From positions 95,962,508 to 96,026,507 of the forward strand of contig OW121744.1 of the NCBI GenBank assembly GCA_933228675.1: a stretch of DNA of 64,000 nucleotides, given 5' to 3'. The notes under the pieces were generated by a model that worked only from the letters and a program-made list of their open reading frames with translations, searched no databases and had not been told where the DNA came from. Shown in pieces: positions 12,429 through 23,752 of the stretch; the first letter of the stretch is position 1; each line of letters starts with the position of its first letter. The DNA is from Stomorhina lunata (lineage: Eukaryota > Arthropoda > Insecta > Diptera > Rhiniidae). Position numbers and translations under genes: made by a program.

Positions 12429-13532
12429 TGAAATCACGATAACGCCTAAACGAAAGGAGCTAGTTCACTGAAACTTAGTAAAAACATTCTTTATCTATGA
12501 GAAAATTTTGGTATTCAAATTGGGCAAAATTGGTTAACATTTGACCATAGCTCCCGTATAACCTCGTCTATGCTAATCGCTTATTTGCTAATAAATGACA
12601 AATTATAACAGCAAGGATGACAAAATTTTGTAAGTAGAAGTTTTACATAAGCACTAGCAGCATATGAAATTTCATCGAAATCGGTTAACATTTAACTATA
12701 GCTCCCATATAAAAAACTTACGGAAACAGCCTAAGTTCGACCTGAAATTCACTAAAATGCCAATAAATGGTAAACTGTAATAGCTTTGGCCACTAAATTT
12801 AGCACAAGGAAGTATTATGTGAATGCCAGCCCCTGTGCAAAATTTTGTCACAAGCGATCACCATTTGACCTTAGCTCCCAAATAAAAAACTTATTACGAA
12901 AACACAAAAAATATAAAAAGTTTTTGTTAGTCAGTCCGTCAGCGCTGATAGCGCCTTAACTAAAAGGACTACAGCTAGAAAATTTTACAAAAGGAAATCT
13001 AATGTAAATCCCAGCCAGTGTGCTAAATTTTGTTACAATCGGTTACCATTTGACCATAGCTCCCATATAAAAAATTTACGGCAACACAAAAATACGAAAA
13101 GAAAAGGTATTTTCTATATGTAACAAAAGTTGTGTACTAAAAATGAGCGAAATCGGTTCACATTTAGTTAGAGCTCCCATACAACCACGCCCCTGGAAAC
13201 ACATGAATGCTGATAAATTGAGTACAATTGTAATAGATATGACGACTAAATTTAGAATAAAGAAGTTTTTTGCAACTATTGGTCAGTATATCAAATTTTA
13301 TAGGAATCGCTCCATATTTGACTATAGCTTTCATATAAAAAACACTCCCGGAAACCAACAAATATTTAGCAAGGGTCAGTTAAAAACTGTTAAATTAGAA
13401 ACTGTGACAGCAATTGCCACTTAATTTTGCAAAAATAAGCTTTATATAAGTACCAGCCAGTTTGTGAAATTTTGTTACAATCGGTCAACATTTGGCTATG
13501 ATTCATATATATATATATTACATCCCCTTTTT

Positions 13533-15041
13533 ATACCCTTCACCACCATAAGTGGAAAGGGTATTATAAGTTTGTGCTGATGTGTGTAACGCATGGAAAT
13601 ATTTGTCTTATACCCACCTTTTAGTATACCAATAGGCTTAGAATCACTCTCTGAGTCAATTAAGCGATGTCCGTCCGTCCGTCTGGGTGGCTGGCTGGAC
13701 CCCCATGTAAACCTTGTAATCAAACTACAGGTCGCATTTCTAAAGGTAATTTGATGAAATTTGGCACAGATCATTTTTTTGATAATAGGACCATGGCTAT
13801 TGAAACTCGTCAAAATCGGTCCATTATTTATGGTACCTCCCATAGGTCCCACTTCCCGGAATTGATATATTGGCCACAGATATCAATATTTTTTCATGAA
13901 ATTTAAATCAAATACTGCTTATGTAAACTTAAATCACTGTAGTTAGTTTCGTTTAAATCGGTCTACATTTGACCATAGCTCCCATACAAACTTTTCTTTA
14001 AAAACGCACTAAATGAGACAAAAATCACTAAAAATCTCGTAAGAAGATAATTTGCATACATAATTATACCCTTCACCACCATAGGTGGAAAGAGTACATA
14101 ACGTTTGTGCTGATGTTTGTAACGCATAGAAATATTGGTCTGAGACCTACCTTTTAGTATACCAATCGACTTAGAATCACTCCCTGAGTTGTTTTAACGA
14201 TGTCCGTCCGACTGGCTGGCTGGCTGACACTCTACAGGTCGTAACTTTAAAGATAATTTGACGAAATTTGGTACAGATTCATATAAGGACGATCCCTATA
14301 CTTTTTGGGCGAAATCGGATTACTATTTCGGGTACCTCCCATAGGGATGCCTTCCCGGAATAGAGTTTTTGGTCCTTTACAGCCACAAATTTAGTTGTAT
14401 TTTAATAATATTCAGCACAAATATTGCTTATCATAATCGTAGTCAGTGTTACGAATTTTGTAGAAATCGGCCCATATTTGACCATAACTCCCATACAAGA
14501 CACTTTCTCAAAAGACGTTTATATACACATTAAAGCACAAAAACGTTAATAACTCTAAAGATAAATGCATTTGATTACTTAAACTTTTCACAGATAAATA
14601 TTTTGTAAATATAAACCAATAAACAAAATTTGGTAACAATCGGTCCACAATTGACCCTAGCTTCCATATCAGGCCCTTAGCCGGAAATGATATAAATAGG
14701 ACATAGTATTTATATGTATGTATGTCTCTAAGACTTAATTATTATTTGACCTTAGTAGTGAAGGGTATTATATAGTCGGGCTTGACCGACTATAGCTTTT
14801 CTTACTTGTTTTTGTAGCAACTGTAATTAATTTGCAAAATTTCGAGATAATCGGTCCACATTTGACCCTAGCTCTTATATAAGTCCAAATGACGGAAGCA
14901 GCTTAAATATAGAAGTTTTGAGAAAATGTTTGTATGATGGCAAAATTTAGCAAATATTTGTCTAAAACTAACACCTTTGACCTTAGTGGTGAATGGTATC
15001 GTATGGTCGGGCTTGACCGACTATAGCATTTTCTTAATTGT
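13533..15041 (-). mobile_element. HINE-B, copy 3 (outer), inserted in HINE-A
   Basis: The minus-strand element starts at 15041 (ACAATTAAGAAAA, then the GTCGG/CCGAC hairpin) and ends at 13533 (GGTGAAGGGTAT). It is split by the inner HINE-B at 14066-14809. Its insertion point lies within a T run of the host HINE-A, consistent with the T|T insertion described for Helentrons. Confidence 0.8.
14066..14809 (-). mobile_element. HINE-B, copy 4 (inner), inserted in HINE-B copy 3
   Basis: A complete copy flanked by host sequence that rejoins as GCATACATAATT / TTTGTAGCAACTG. This matches the uninterrupted stretch in copies 1 and 2 (about 6950-6975 and 7830-7860), so the element runs ATACCCTTC to CTTACTTGT with no target duplication beyond T. 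This fixes the family ends precisely. Confidence 0.85.
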
Positions 15042-15533
15042 TTATATCTACAATCAAAAAGATTCGGAGGTACAAGCAGCATATTAAAATTATGTGTATG
15101 GTAGAGGAACTCCTAACAAAATATATGGACCTGTCGTAATACTATCAACTTCTTTATCCTAACTAAATATTAAGCTAAACGAAAAGTATTTAACAACTTA
15201 TTAATGTAAAACCATACCCGGTTAAGATAACGAATTTCGTTCAAAAGTAAATAAACACTAGGGAAACCACTTACATAATTTTGAATGTTGAACTCTAAAG
15301 CTACTGCAACCAAAGTTATTCCAAATATTTTACCAACAATACCAACTAGCGTAACAACTTTTTTCCAAGTTGGTCCACGTTTTGAATTACCTGCACCCTC
15401 GTCGATATATGAGATATGTTTCTAAATTTAACACAACTTGATGGTGGGTATATAAGATTCGGCACAGCCGAATATAACGCTCTTACTTGTTTCGTATTGT
15501 TATTACTGAGTTTTGTTGTTGCTTTTGCCGTAG

Positions 15534-16895
15534 CACAGTGGTTTACGGACGCTTTTTTTTGGAAATAATTCTTTAACTTTTGAACGACTGGAGATATTTG
15601 AATGAAATTTGACATGGTGATAGTCAAGGAGTATTCGAGTTGGTTTTTAAAAGCACTGGTCCATGAGGGGTCGGGAGAGTGATTGATGGACCTTCAAAGT
15701 TGGTCACCTCGGGTGTTCGACTTTTTTAAAAATTCGCCAAAAATCCATTTATGTATGGATTGAAAAGAAATTTTAAACTTAAGTTGTCCTTGAGAAGATC
15801 TACAAAAAATACGCTTAAATGTGTAGGTTATCTCCTTTGGATTTCGAGATATTTGGGTAAAAAGGAATTTTTAGGTTGATTTTTTACCTCTTTTTTTAAG
15901 CTTTTTTTGATCTGGTGGACGCATCTGAGGACCAACAATTTTTTAAGAATATTCTTTAAATTTGTAATAAAATTCTGAATAATTTTTGTGCAAGTTAGTT
16001 ATAGAAATCTTCTTTTGTTTAAAAGTTAAAAATATTCAAAGTTGAAACTTACAAAAAATTTCGCTTTTTTTTTAGTTTTTCCCCAAAAGATAGCTATATT
16101 TTTTCACTAATAAAAAAATATTTTCTTAAGAAACATAAAAAGATTTTTAAAGTTTTTAAAAGAAAACATAATGAGAATGCGTATAAAACAAATTTCTTGC
16201 TAATTGGACTTTTGGTCCTCGCACATGTCCTCTCCAAAAAATGGCAATTTGTAAAAAAAAAAATTAGTTTAAACAAAAATTTCTCAAAAGGCAAAGCACC
16301 GATTTGAAAAAAATTATAATGTTCATATTTTCCAATATATCTGTTATTGATTAGAAAAGTTTTTTCTGAAACGCGCTGCAAATAGAGACAGTGTTGCCAT
16401 ATTTGTAAAAAAACTCATTTTTTGAAACACCTTTTTCCCCAGTTGGGAATTGGGGAATTTTTAAGTTAAAATTGGGAATTTTTTTTAGTCTATTGCTTTT
16501 ACATCTTATTGGTCTACATTACTACAAAATTTCATTGTAATATCTTTATCCATGTCATTTCCACAGAATATCAAAGATTAAAAATATTTTCCTTAAAAAA
16601 GCAGAAAAACAATTTTTTTTTGTTTTACGATACAAAGTGTAAAAAAAGTAACGCACTTAAAAAAAACTTTTACTTAGTGCTAATCTCCTAGTCTTTCCCG
16701 ATCTAATGATACTAAACATGTATATAAAGCATTAATACCGAGTCTTAAAAAACTCTGAAAACTTTGGCCCCCGTAGCATTTTTACACTGTTTATTTAAAT
16801 ATAAGTGATGAATTTGTGCATATAAAATTAATAATCATACTCAAATATTTCACTATAAGATGACAATGATCCTTCGATAACAAACAAATATTTTT
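15534..16895 (+). repeat. Transib left inverted terminus, about 1.36 kb
   Basis: This is the reverse complement of about 19695-21060. Over the outer 1.2 kb I saw only isolated differences, for example ACCAACAATTT here against ACCAAAAATTT in the other arm. The inner 100-150 bp diverge more. Both arms translate to identical 95- and 60-codon open frames, which are incidental. An embedded stretch with CACCTCGGGT and GGTTATCTCC is shared with relics elsewhere in the window. Confidence 0.9.
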
Positions 16896-17054
16896 TTATT
16901 TTTTTAAAGAAAATATCATGAGGATTTATGAAATATCAAAATGTAAATAATTTGTACTTATATTAAAAGGTGAAATACATTTTATTGAAGTATTTGTAGT
17001 TAAAGTTTAAACTTACAGTTTTTATTACATATTTATATAAAAGTAGTTATTTAC

Positions 17055-19090
17055 TTAATTTTTATTTTCAGTAAAATAATCAGTACAATCTATTATATCA
17101 AGAACCTCTTCCAGGTGTTCGTTTTCAGAAGTTTTTGTATAACTGCTCCACCATTTCTTTCTTATCGTTGATAGAGCAGGATCAGAAGACAATAAGAGAT
17201 AATTTATTAGATCCTGATTTTGCGATTTTCTTGAGCATTTTCTGGTATTAAATAGTTGGATATACTTGAAATCTGAATTCCGCGCTTCCTGGGCCTCTTC
17301 TGTCAGTTCACCAAGTGGGAGAAGATTTGATTCAATTATTTCACGACCATGTTGAAGGACTTTATGAACTGTTGGTGTAATTTCTTTCCAGTGATACAAA
17401 TGTCGTATACGAGTTAACGCGTTGAGGGCATAGCAATGAAATTTTTCAGCATTTATTTGATATTTGCTATTTATTGCCGATAATATTACGTAACATTTAC
17501 GAAGAACTTCCTCATCAATTCCAGTAATCTTTGAAGTTGTTTCATAATTTTCAAAGAATCGCCTGGCCGTATTACCATCGTTTGTACTGCCATATCCTAC
17601 AAGTGGTTTGTCTATGTTTAGACCCGTCATAGTTTTGAATTCTTCCTGAATCCTTTTTTTTCACTGGATCTCATTTCAATCAGTTCCTTATTATTTCTCA
17701 CGGATTTTAGCTGATTATCAGGTATATTCCTATATTTCAGATCATATGCTATATGTAGCATAAATTCTAAAAATCGGATACGTGCATGTAGGGGCGATAT
17801 ACCAAATTCCAGAACCTCTTGATTAATTGCAGTACCAGCTGATGCATCTTCTGAAGTTTGTAGAAATTCCGATTTCTTCTTTCCGCATAATGAGCATTTC
17901 CAAGTTGAATGGGTTTCCGTTATAGCGTTGCTTACTTTTCCATCTATCATTGTCAATTGAAGCTCAAAATTTACATTAATCAAATATCCATGTATGTCTA
18001 TGCAGACTGGACTCAAATTGTCTATTGAATATTTGATATCATCAACCCAATTTTTTGTGCTTGCTGCATTTTCTTTTAAATATTCGAATCTGATCGGTCT
18101 GCAAAATGCCTTTGATCCTGGAGATGTGTTAACCCACACATATTCAGTACGCTCTTTTGATGTGGATGGTTCAGAACGATTCTTTCTTAATCTTAGTGGT
18201 ACTAGGGATGCCATAAAAACGCTTCTGTAGTCATTTGTGTTCTGATGAGATGTTGATTGTTTGTATTCCGGTAATCCAGATAAACCGTCACATCCCCATT
18301 TACATATTAAAGTTAAGTCCTTGTTGTCAAGTTTCTTGGCTTCTTCTTCAGACAATGTAGTAGATATCAGCCTTGATGCCGTATTTTCCAATAATTTTGA
18401 TAAATCCACAGATGCACTTTCGTCTCCTATCACGTTTGTTGGTATTAAGTTTTTTTTGGTTTTTAATAACGCATTATATCCTGGTAAAATTGAGTGTCCT
18501 TTGTCTCGTAATGCCTTACAGAGTTTAATATATTTATTTTTACTCAATTTCAACTCGAGCATAAGAGCAAGTGCTTCTTCCTCCGAAAATTCTGATTGAG
18601 AAGAAGGAGTTGGTATACTCTTAATAATTCGCTTAAGACGTTTAGGAGAAGCCTCTGGGAGAATATCTGCTATTTGTTTAGCTTCAGCTGGTTGATTATT
18701 TCGTTTGAGCACTTCCTTAAAGGAATCTTTGATTTCAGTATCCGAATGAGTAGAAAGAACTTCGGATAATCGCATCTTTTTAGATCTTTCTCCGAGATCA
18801 TCATAGTTTTTTAGAGGGGCTCCAGCACCAGAAGTTTTAAGCTCAATTAAGTCCTTCAGCCAGTCTTTAAATTTAGATTCAAATCTTTTTAAACAGTAAT
18901 TAACCGACTTAATTTTAAGTTCAAATAACTTTACAAATTTTACGACTTTGTCTTCCTCACTATTGAGAATCATGGAGTTAGTTTGACTTTTAGCATATCG
19001 CATGATTATTTTAATTTTTTCTGCTCTCGAACTGCTTGGTTGTTCAAAAAGAATATCGCACAACACTTTAAATTCCAATGTTATAGCCAT
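17055..19090 (-). pseudogene. Transib (RAG1-like) transposase, one frameshift
   Basis: Two minus-strand frames, 487 codons (19090-17627) and 191 codons (17630-17055), together form one DDE transposase of about 680 residues, in the family's usual range. By alignment from memory with RAG1, D268 lies in CKWGCDG and D383 in MIDGKVSNA just upstream of the zinc-binding C399-S-L-C402. In the second frame are H89 and H94 (VHKVLQH) and the third acidic residue E115 in TEEAQEARN. Further family hallmarks are GSTNDGNTARRFF and NTRKCSRKSQNQD. The break lies in a run of eight A (minus strand) near 17655. One A fewer would keep a single frame through the family-typical GLNIDKP region. The gene start is the ATG at 19090. 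It acts in the nucleus on the CACAGTG ends. It is either a recent pseudogene or a sequence error. Confidence 0.85.
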
Positions 19091-19694
19091 GATGTTTTAA
19101 CTGTTAATAGCAGTTACATTTAAAACTTTCTTTTTTATATTAAAAAAAACATTTTTTATATATACCTGTATCCAAAGAATAATAAAGAAATCAATGAATT
19201 AATGTATTTTTTACCTCTAAAAATAGGTGCATATATAACTCAACCAATATGTGCGTCTCGTAAAACCTACCTGTATGGAGGTGAGTAACCATATCCTTTC
19301 TGACCATTATGAAAAACCCAAGTTGTAACAATTTTTACCTATTGCATTAACTTTCACATTAAAAAACATTTTATAACCTTAACATAATTTTGCAATTTTT
19401 TCAAATACACCAATTTTAAATACCGGAAAAATGCCTTTAAATCTTATTTTAAATAAATTGTCACACTGTTACTATAAAAGTACTCTTCTAATTAAACTTT
19501 TGCTACAAATTATGGATATATTACCTTTACACTGTTATCAAAATCGGTGCCTTACTCGTACTTACTTATTTAGAATCTTTTACTAAAATTTTATTTTTTA
19601 GCTTGGAACAAAAGGCAAAATCGAATAAAATTTTTTTAAGTCATTCTTATAATGTTTTCTTTAAAAAAATAAAAAACTATTTATATCTTTTTGA

Positions 19695-21060
19695 AGAAAA
19701 TATTTGTTTATTAGCGAAGGATCATTGTCATCTTAAAAATAGTGAAATATTTGAGTATGATAATTAACTTTATATGCACAAATTCATCACTTATATTTAA
19801 ATAAACAGCGTAAAAATGCTACGGGGGCCAAAGTTTTCAGAGTTTTTTAAGACTCGGTATTAATGCTTTATATACATGTTTAGTATCATTAGATCGGGAA
19901 AGACTAGGAGATTAGCACTAAGTAAAAGTTTTTTTTAAGTGCGTTACTTTTTTTACACTTTGTATCGTAAAACAAAAAAAAATTGTTTTTCTGCTTTTTT
20001 AAGGAAAATATTTTTAATCTTTGATATTCTGTGGAAATGACATGGATAAAGATATTACAATGAAATTTTGTAGTAATGTAGACCAATAAGATGTAAAAGC
20101 AATAGACTAAAAAAAATTCCCAATTTTAACTTAAAAATTCCCCAATTCCCAACTGGGGAAAAAGGTGTTTCAAAAAATGAGTTTTTTTACAAATATGGCA
20201 ACACTGTCTCTATTTGCAGCGCGTTTCAGAAAAAACTTTTCTAATCAATAACAGATATATTGGAAAATATGAACATTATAATTTTTTTCAAATCGGTGCT
20301 TTGCCTTTTGAGAAATTTTTGTTTAAACTAATTTTTTTTTTTACAAATTGCCATTTTTTGGAGAGGACATGTGCGAGGACCAAAAGTCCAATTAGCAAGA
20401 AATTTGTTTTATACGCATTCTCATTATGTTTTCTTTTAAAAACTTTAAAAATCTTTTTATGTTTCTTAAGAAAATATTTTTTTATTAGTGAAAAAATATA
20501 GCTATCTTTTGGGGAAAAACTAAAAAAAAAGCGAAATTTTTTGTAAGTTTCAACTTTGAATATTTTTAACTTTTAAACAAAAGAAGATTTCTATAACTAA
20601 CTTGCACAAAAATTATTCAGAATTTTATTACAAATTTAAAGAATATTCTTAAAAAATTTTTGGTCCTCAGATGCGTCCACCAGATCAAAAAAAGCTTAAA
20701 AAAAGAGGTAAAAAATCAACCTAAAAATTCCTTTTTACCCAAATATCTCGAAATCCAAAGGAGATAACCTACACATTTAAGCGTATTTTTTGTAGATCTT
20801 CTCAAGGACAACTTAAGTTTAAAATTTCTTTTCAATCCATACATAAATGGATTTTTGGCGAATTTTTAAAAAAGTCGAACACCCGAGGTGACCAACTTTG
20901 AAGGTCCATCAATCACTCTCCCGACCCCTCATGGACCAGTGCTTTTAAAAACCAACTCGAATACTCCTTGACTATCACCATGTCAAATTTCATTCAAATA
21001 TCTCCAGTCGTTCAAAAGTTAAAGAATTATTTCCAAAAAAAAGCGTCCGTAAACCACTGT
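19695..21060 (-). repeat. Transib right inverted terminus, about 1.36 kb
   Basis: The mirror image of 15534-16895. The outermost base of the expected CCACTGTG is replaced: the end reads CCACTGT followed by ACGCTACG. Near identity with the left arm suggests recent insertion or gene conversion between arms. Confidence 0.9.
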
Positions 21061-21074
21061 ACGCTACGCGTAGC
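21061..21074. other. Palindromic junction at Transib right end
   Basis: GCTACG|CGTAGC at 21063-21074 is a perfect 12-bp palindrome centred on the outer edge of the target duplication. It adds 8 bp (ACGCTACG) between transposon end and duplication. Confidence 0.75.
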
Positions 21075-21834
21075 TTTCATGCTCTTTTCTATTTGTTTGT
21101 TTGTTTTGTTTTGCTTTCAATTCTCTGCTTTTTTTTTTGTTGTTGTTGTTGCTAAAAAAGCGCTTCACTTCAGTTCAGTTCCATTTTGTTGAAATTGTTA
21201 TCCTGTTTAAGGAAGAGGGAGTTCTTTTTTTATTGTTTTTGCTGCGTGTGCTGTTTTGTATTACTTTTTGGTCTGTGGTTTTTGTATTATTCTTTTACTT
21301 AGATTTTTTAATTGTTTCTTTTTTTTTCCATCAACATTTTGTTATTTTCTTTTCTTACTGGTGCGTAAAAAGAGTGTTAAAAAATGAATGAAATAAGTTT
21401 TTTTTCCATTATTTTTAATAGGCCTTAAGTTGTTTTTGTTATTTTAGCTTAGGCGTTAATTGTTCTTGTTGGTTTTTTTTTCAGGAATATAACACAGATT
21501 TTTTATTGCATGTCTAGTTTTAGGGTTTAAAGGACCAAAGAGTAGTAATAAACTAAGCAAGACTATACTTCAATATAATTCATGTTTAGTTTGTATTTAT
21601 TTTACTTAAAATAAATAAAATATCTAGTATACATTTCTGTAATGTAACTTCATACTAGGTGGAGTAGAAAGTAACCTCCATGGAAATGAAAAAAAATATT
21701 TTTTATTTATTTAAGGGGACTATATCTTTTAGCTCGATATAATTTTTTAGTGAATTTTCATCTTCTTGATCCCTTCTTAAAAGTAATTTTTCAAAATACT
21801 ACTGCGTGGCGTCGATGATCCACTCGTGATCAGA
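21075..21834. other. Flank of the Transib insertion, no gene
   Basis: T-rich sequence with TTGTTTG and TTGTTGTTG tracts, then AT-rich sequence. No supported gene. Confidence 0.4.
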
Positions 21835-22020
21835 ATTTTCACTTACGTCTCGAAAATTATATATTGAATCTGATTCCGTCACTTGGACTTATATGAGGGC
21901 TAGGGCCAAATGGGGAGCGATTATTTTGAAATTTAGCTATTTGATTACAGTTTTTACAAAAATTACGTATGTAACTTATCTAATATTCAGATTTAGAAGA
22001 ATTTCAGCGTTAAGAAGGCT
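21835..22020 (+). mobile_element. HINE-B fragment
   Basis: Matches the 5' third of HINE-B (about 6840-7015): GACTTATATGAGGGCTAGGG, a CGATTAT-TGAAATTT block and TTTTTACAAAAATTACGTATG. Both ends are missing. It is more diverged than the full copies, so probably older. Confidence 0.65.
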
Positions 22021-22564
22021 CATACCCTAAATAAATCAATAATATTTTGCTTGCCTCCGATTAAAAAATGTTTACCATATAATTTACTATATAAAACAAT
22101 ACTTATAATACACTTGTTTATTTGACGAGCATGATTGGAAATGACTTATTCTTGCAATTGTTTCGTAAAAGTTTGTGAGAATAAAGTAATTTTGTATTAT
22201 TATTAAAGTTTTTGGTCCTAGTGTTTATTTCGCTAAGGATTGAAGTATTTTTAAGTGTGTAGTATTTGAAACAGTGGAAAATTAAAAAAAATTAATTTTG
22301 AATAAATTTAAAAATAAAATACTTATAGTAAATATATGCTATAAATTTAAACAAAGCGTTCGTTATGTATCGAAAGAAATTGCGAAATTACTTTTATATG
22401 ATAATATACTAAAGAGAAGCAATTCTAGTATATATGATTACAAAACTATTCTTCTATAAGCTTTTTCTATAATTAGACTTCAAAGCTTACTGTATATTAT
22501 ATACAAGTAATATTATGGTAATGCTTTAGTTTTCCTTATTTGCACTAAGCATTTTATAATAGTA
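22021..22564. other. Intergenic AT-rich stretch, nothing recognised
   Basis: No gene, RNA or element end visible. Confidence 0.4.
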
Positions 22565-23752
22565 ATTAAAAGACTTTTTTGAAAAATTTCCTATAAAATG
22601 TAAGTTTTTGAAAAATTTCCTATAAAAAGCAAATTTTTGAAAAATTTCCTATAAAAAGTAAATTATTGAAAAATTTCCTATAAAAAGTCAACTTGTGAAA
22701 AATTTCCTATAAAAAGTCAATTTTTGAAAAATTTCCTATAAAAAGTAAATTTTTGAAAAATTTCCTATAAAAAGTAAAATTTTGAAAAATTTCCTATAAA
22801 AAGTAAATTTTTTTAAAAATTTCCTATAAAAACCAAATTTTTGAAAAATTTCCTATAAAAAGCAAAATTTTGAAAAATTTCCTATAAAAAGAAAATTTTT
22901 GAAAAATTTCCTATAAAAAGTAAATTTTTGAAAAATTTTCTATAAAAAGTAAAATTTTGAAAAATTTCCTATAAAAAGTAAATTTTTGAAAAATTTCCTA
23001 TAAAAAGTAAATTTTTGAAAAATTTCCTATAAAAAGTAAATTTTTGAAAAATTTCCTATAAAAAGTAAATTTTTAAAAAAATTTCCTATGAAATGTAAAT
23101 TTTTGAAAAATTTCCTATAAAAAGTAAATTTTTGAAAAATTTCCTATAAAAAAAATTTTTTTTTAAATTTCCTATAAATAGTAAAATTTTGAAAACTTTG
23201 ATATAAAAAGTAAATTTTTGAAAAATTTCCTATAAAAAGTAAATTTTTGAAAAATTTCCTATAAAAAGTAAATTTTTGAAAAATTTCCTATAAAAAGTAA
23301 ATTTTTGAAAAATTTCCTATAAAAAGTAAATTTTTGAAAAATTTTCTATAAAAAGTAAATTTTTGAAAAATTTCCTATAAAAAGTAAGTTTTTGAAAAAT
23401 TTCCTATATAAAGAAAATTTTTGAAAAATTTCCTATAAAAAGTAAATTTTTGAAAAATTTCCTATAAAAAGTAAATTTTTGAAAAATTTTCTATAAAAAT
23501 TAAAATTTTGAAAAATTTCCTATTAAAAGTAAATTTTTGAAAAATTTCCTATAAAAAGTAAATTTTTGAAAAATTTCCTATAAAAAGTAAATTTTTGAAA
23601 AATTTCCTATAAAAAGTAAAATTTTGAAAATTTTCCTATAAAAAGTAAATTTTTGAAAAATTTCCTATAAAAAGCGAATTTTTGAAAAATTTCCTATAAA
23701 AAGTAAATTTTTGAAAAATTTCCTATAAAAAGTAAATTTTAGAAAAATTTAA
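22565..23752 (+). repeat. 29-bp minisatellite array with TATAAAAAG in each unit
   Basis: About 40 units of about 29 bp read GAAAAATTTCCTATAAAAAG + TAAATTTTT. Most units are identical or differ by one or two bases. Unlike the CTATAG arrays the unit is not palindromic, although TTTCCTATAAAAA could be a derivative of that core. No coding capacity. Confidence 0.95.

Larger units (their letters stand above)
12083..15490 (-). mobile_element. HINE-A, copy 3, interrupted by nested HINE-B elements
   Basis: Read on the minus strand it starts at 15490 with ACAAGTAAGAG and the TTCGGC/GCCGAA hairpin, and ends at 12083 with GGTGGGTAT. It is split at 13532/15042 by a HINE-B. The flanking halves rejoin at CATCCCCTTTT / TATATCTACAATC, matching the uninterrupted sites at about 2650-2670 and 54295-54310. 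No target duplication longer than the T run is needed to rejoin them. Confidence 0.8.
15529..21073 (-). mobile_element. Transib family DNA transposon, near full length
   Basis: The element proper is 15534-21060 (about 5.5 kb). It starts CACAGTGGTTTACGG and ends with the complement CCGTAAACCACTGT. CACAGTG is the RAG recombination-signal heptamer and the known Transib terminus. A 5-bp target duplication CGTAG is at 15529-15533 and 21069-21073, matching the 5-bp GC-rich duplications of Transibs. An 8-bp extra stretch (21061-21068) separates the right terminus from its duplication. The interior carries one minus-strand transposase gene with a frame break. The roughly 1.36-kb inverted termini are unusually long for the family. 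Confidence 0.88.

Noticed and set aside
12014..12442. 142-codon and 72-codon open frames rich in SVCL repeats
   Set aside because: They are translations of the TCTG microsatellite within a mobile element.
16094..16691. Identical small open frames in the two Transib arms (95 and 60 codons) as accessory genes
   Set aside because: They are duplicated simply because the arms are inverted copies. Composition is low complexity and no family is recognised.
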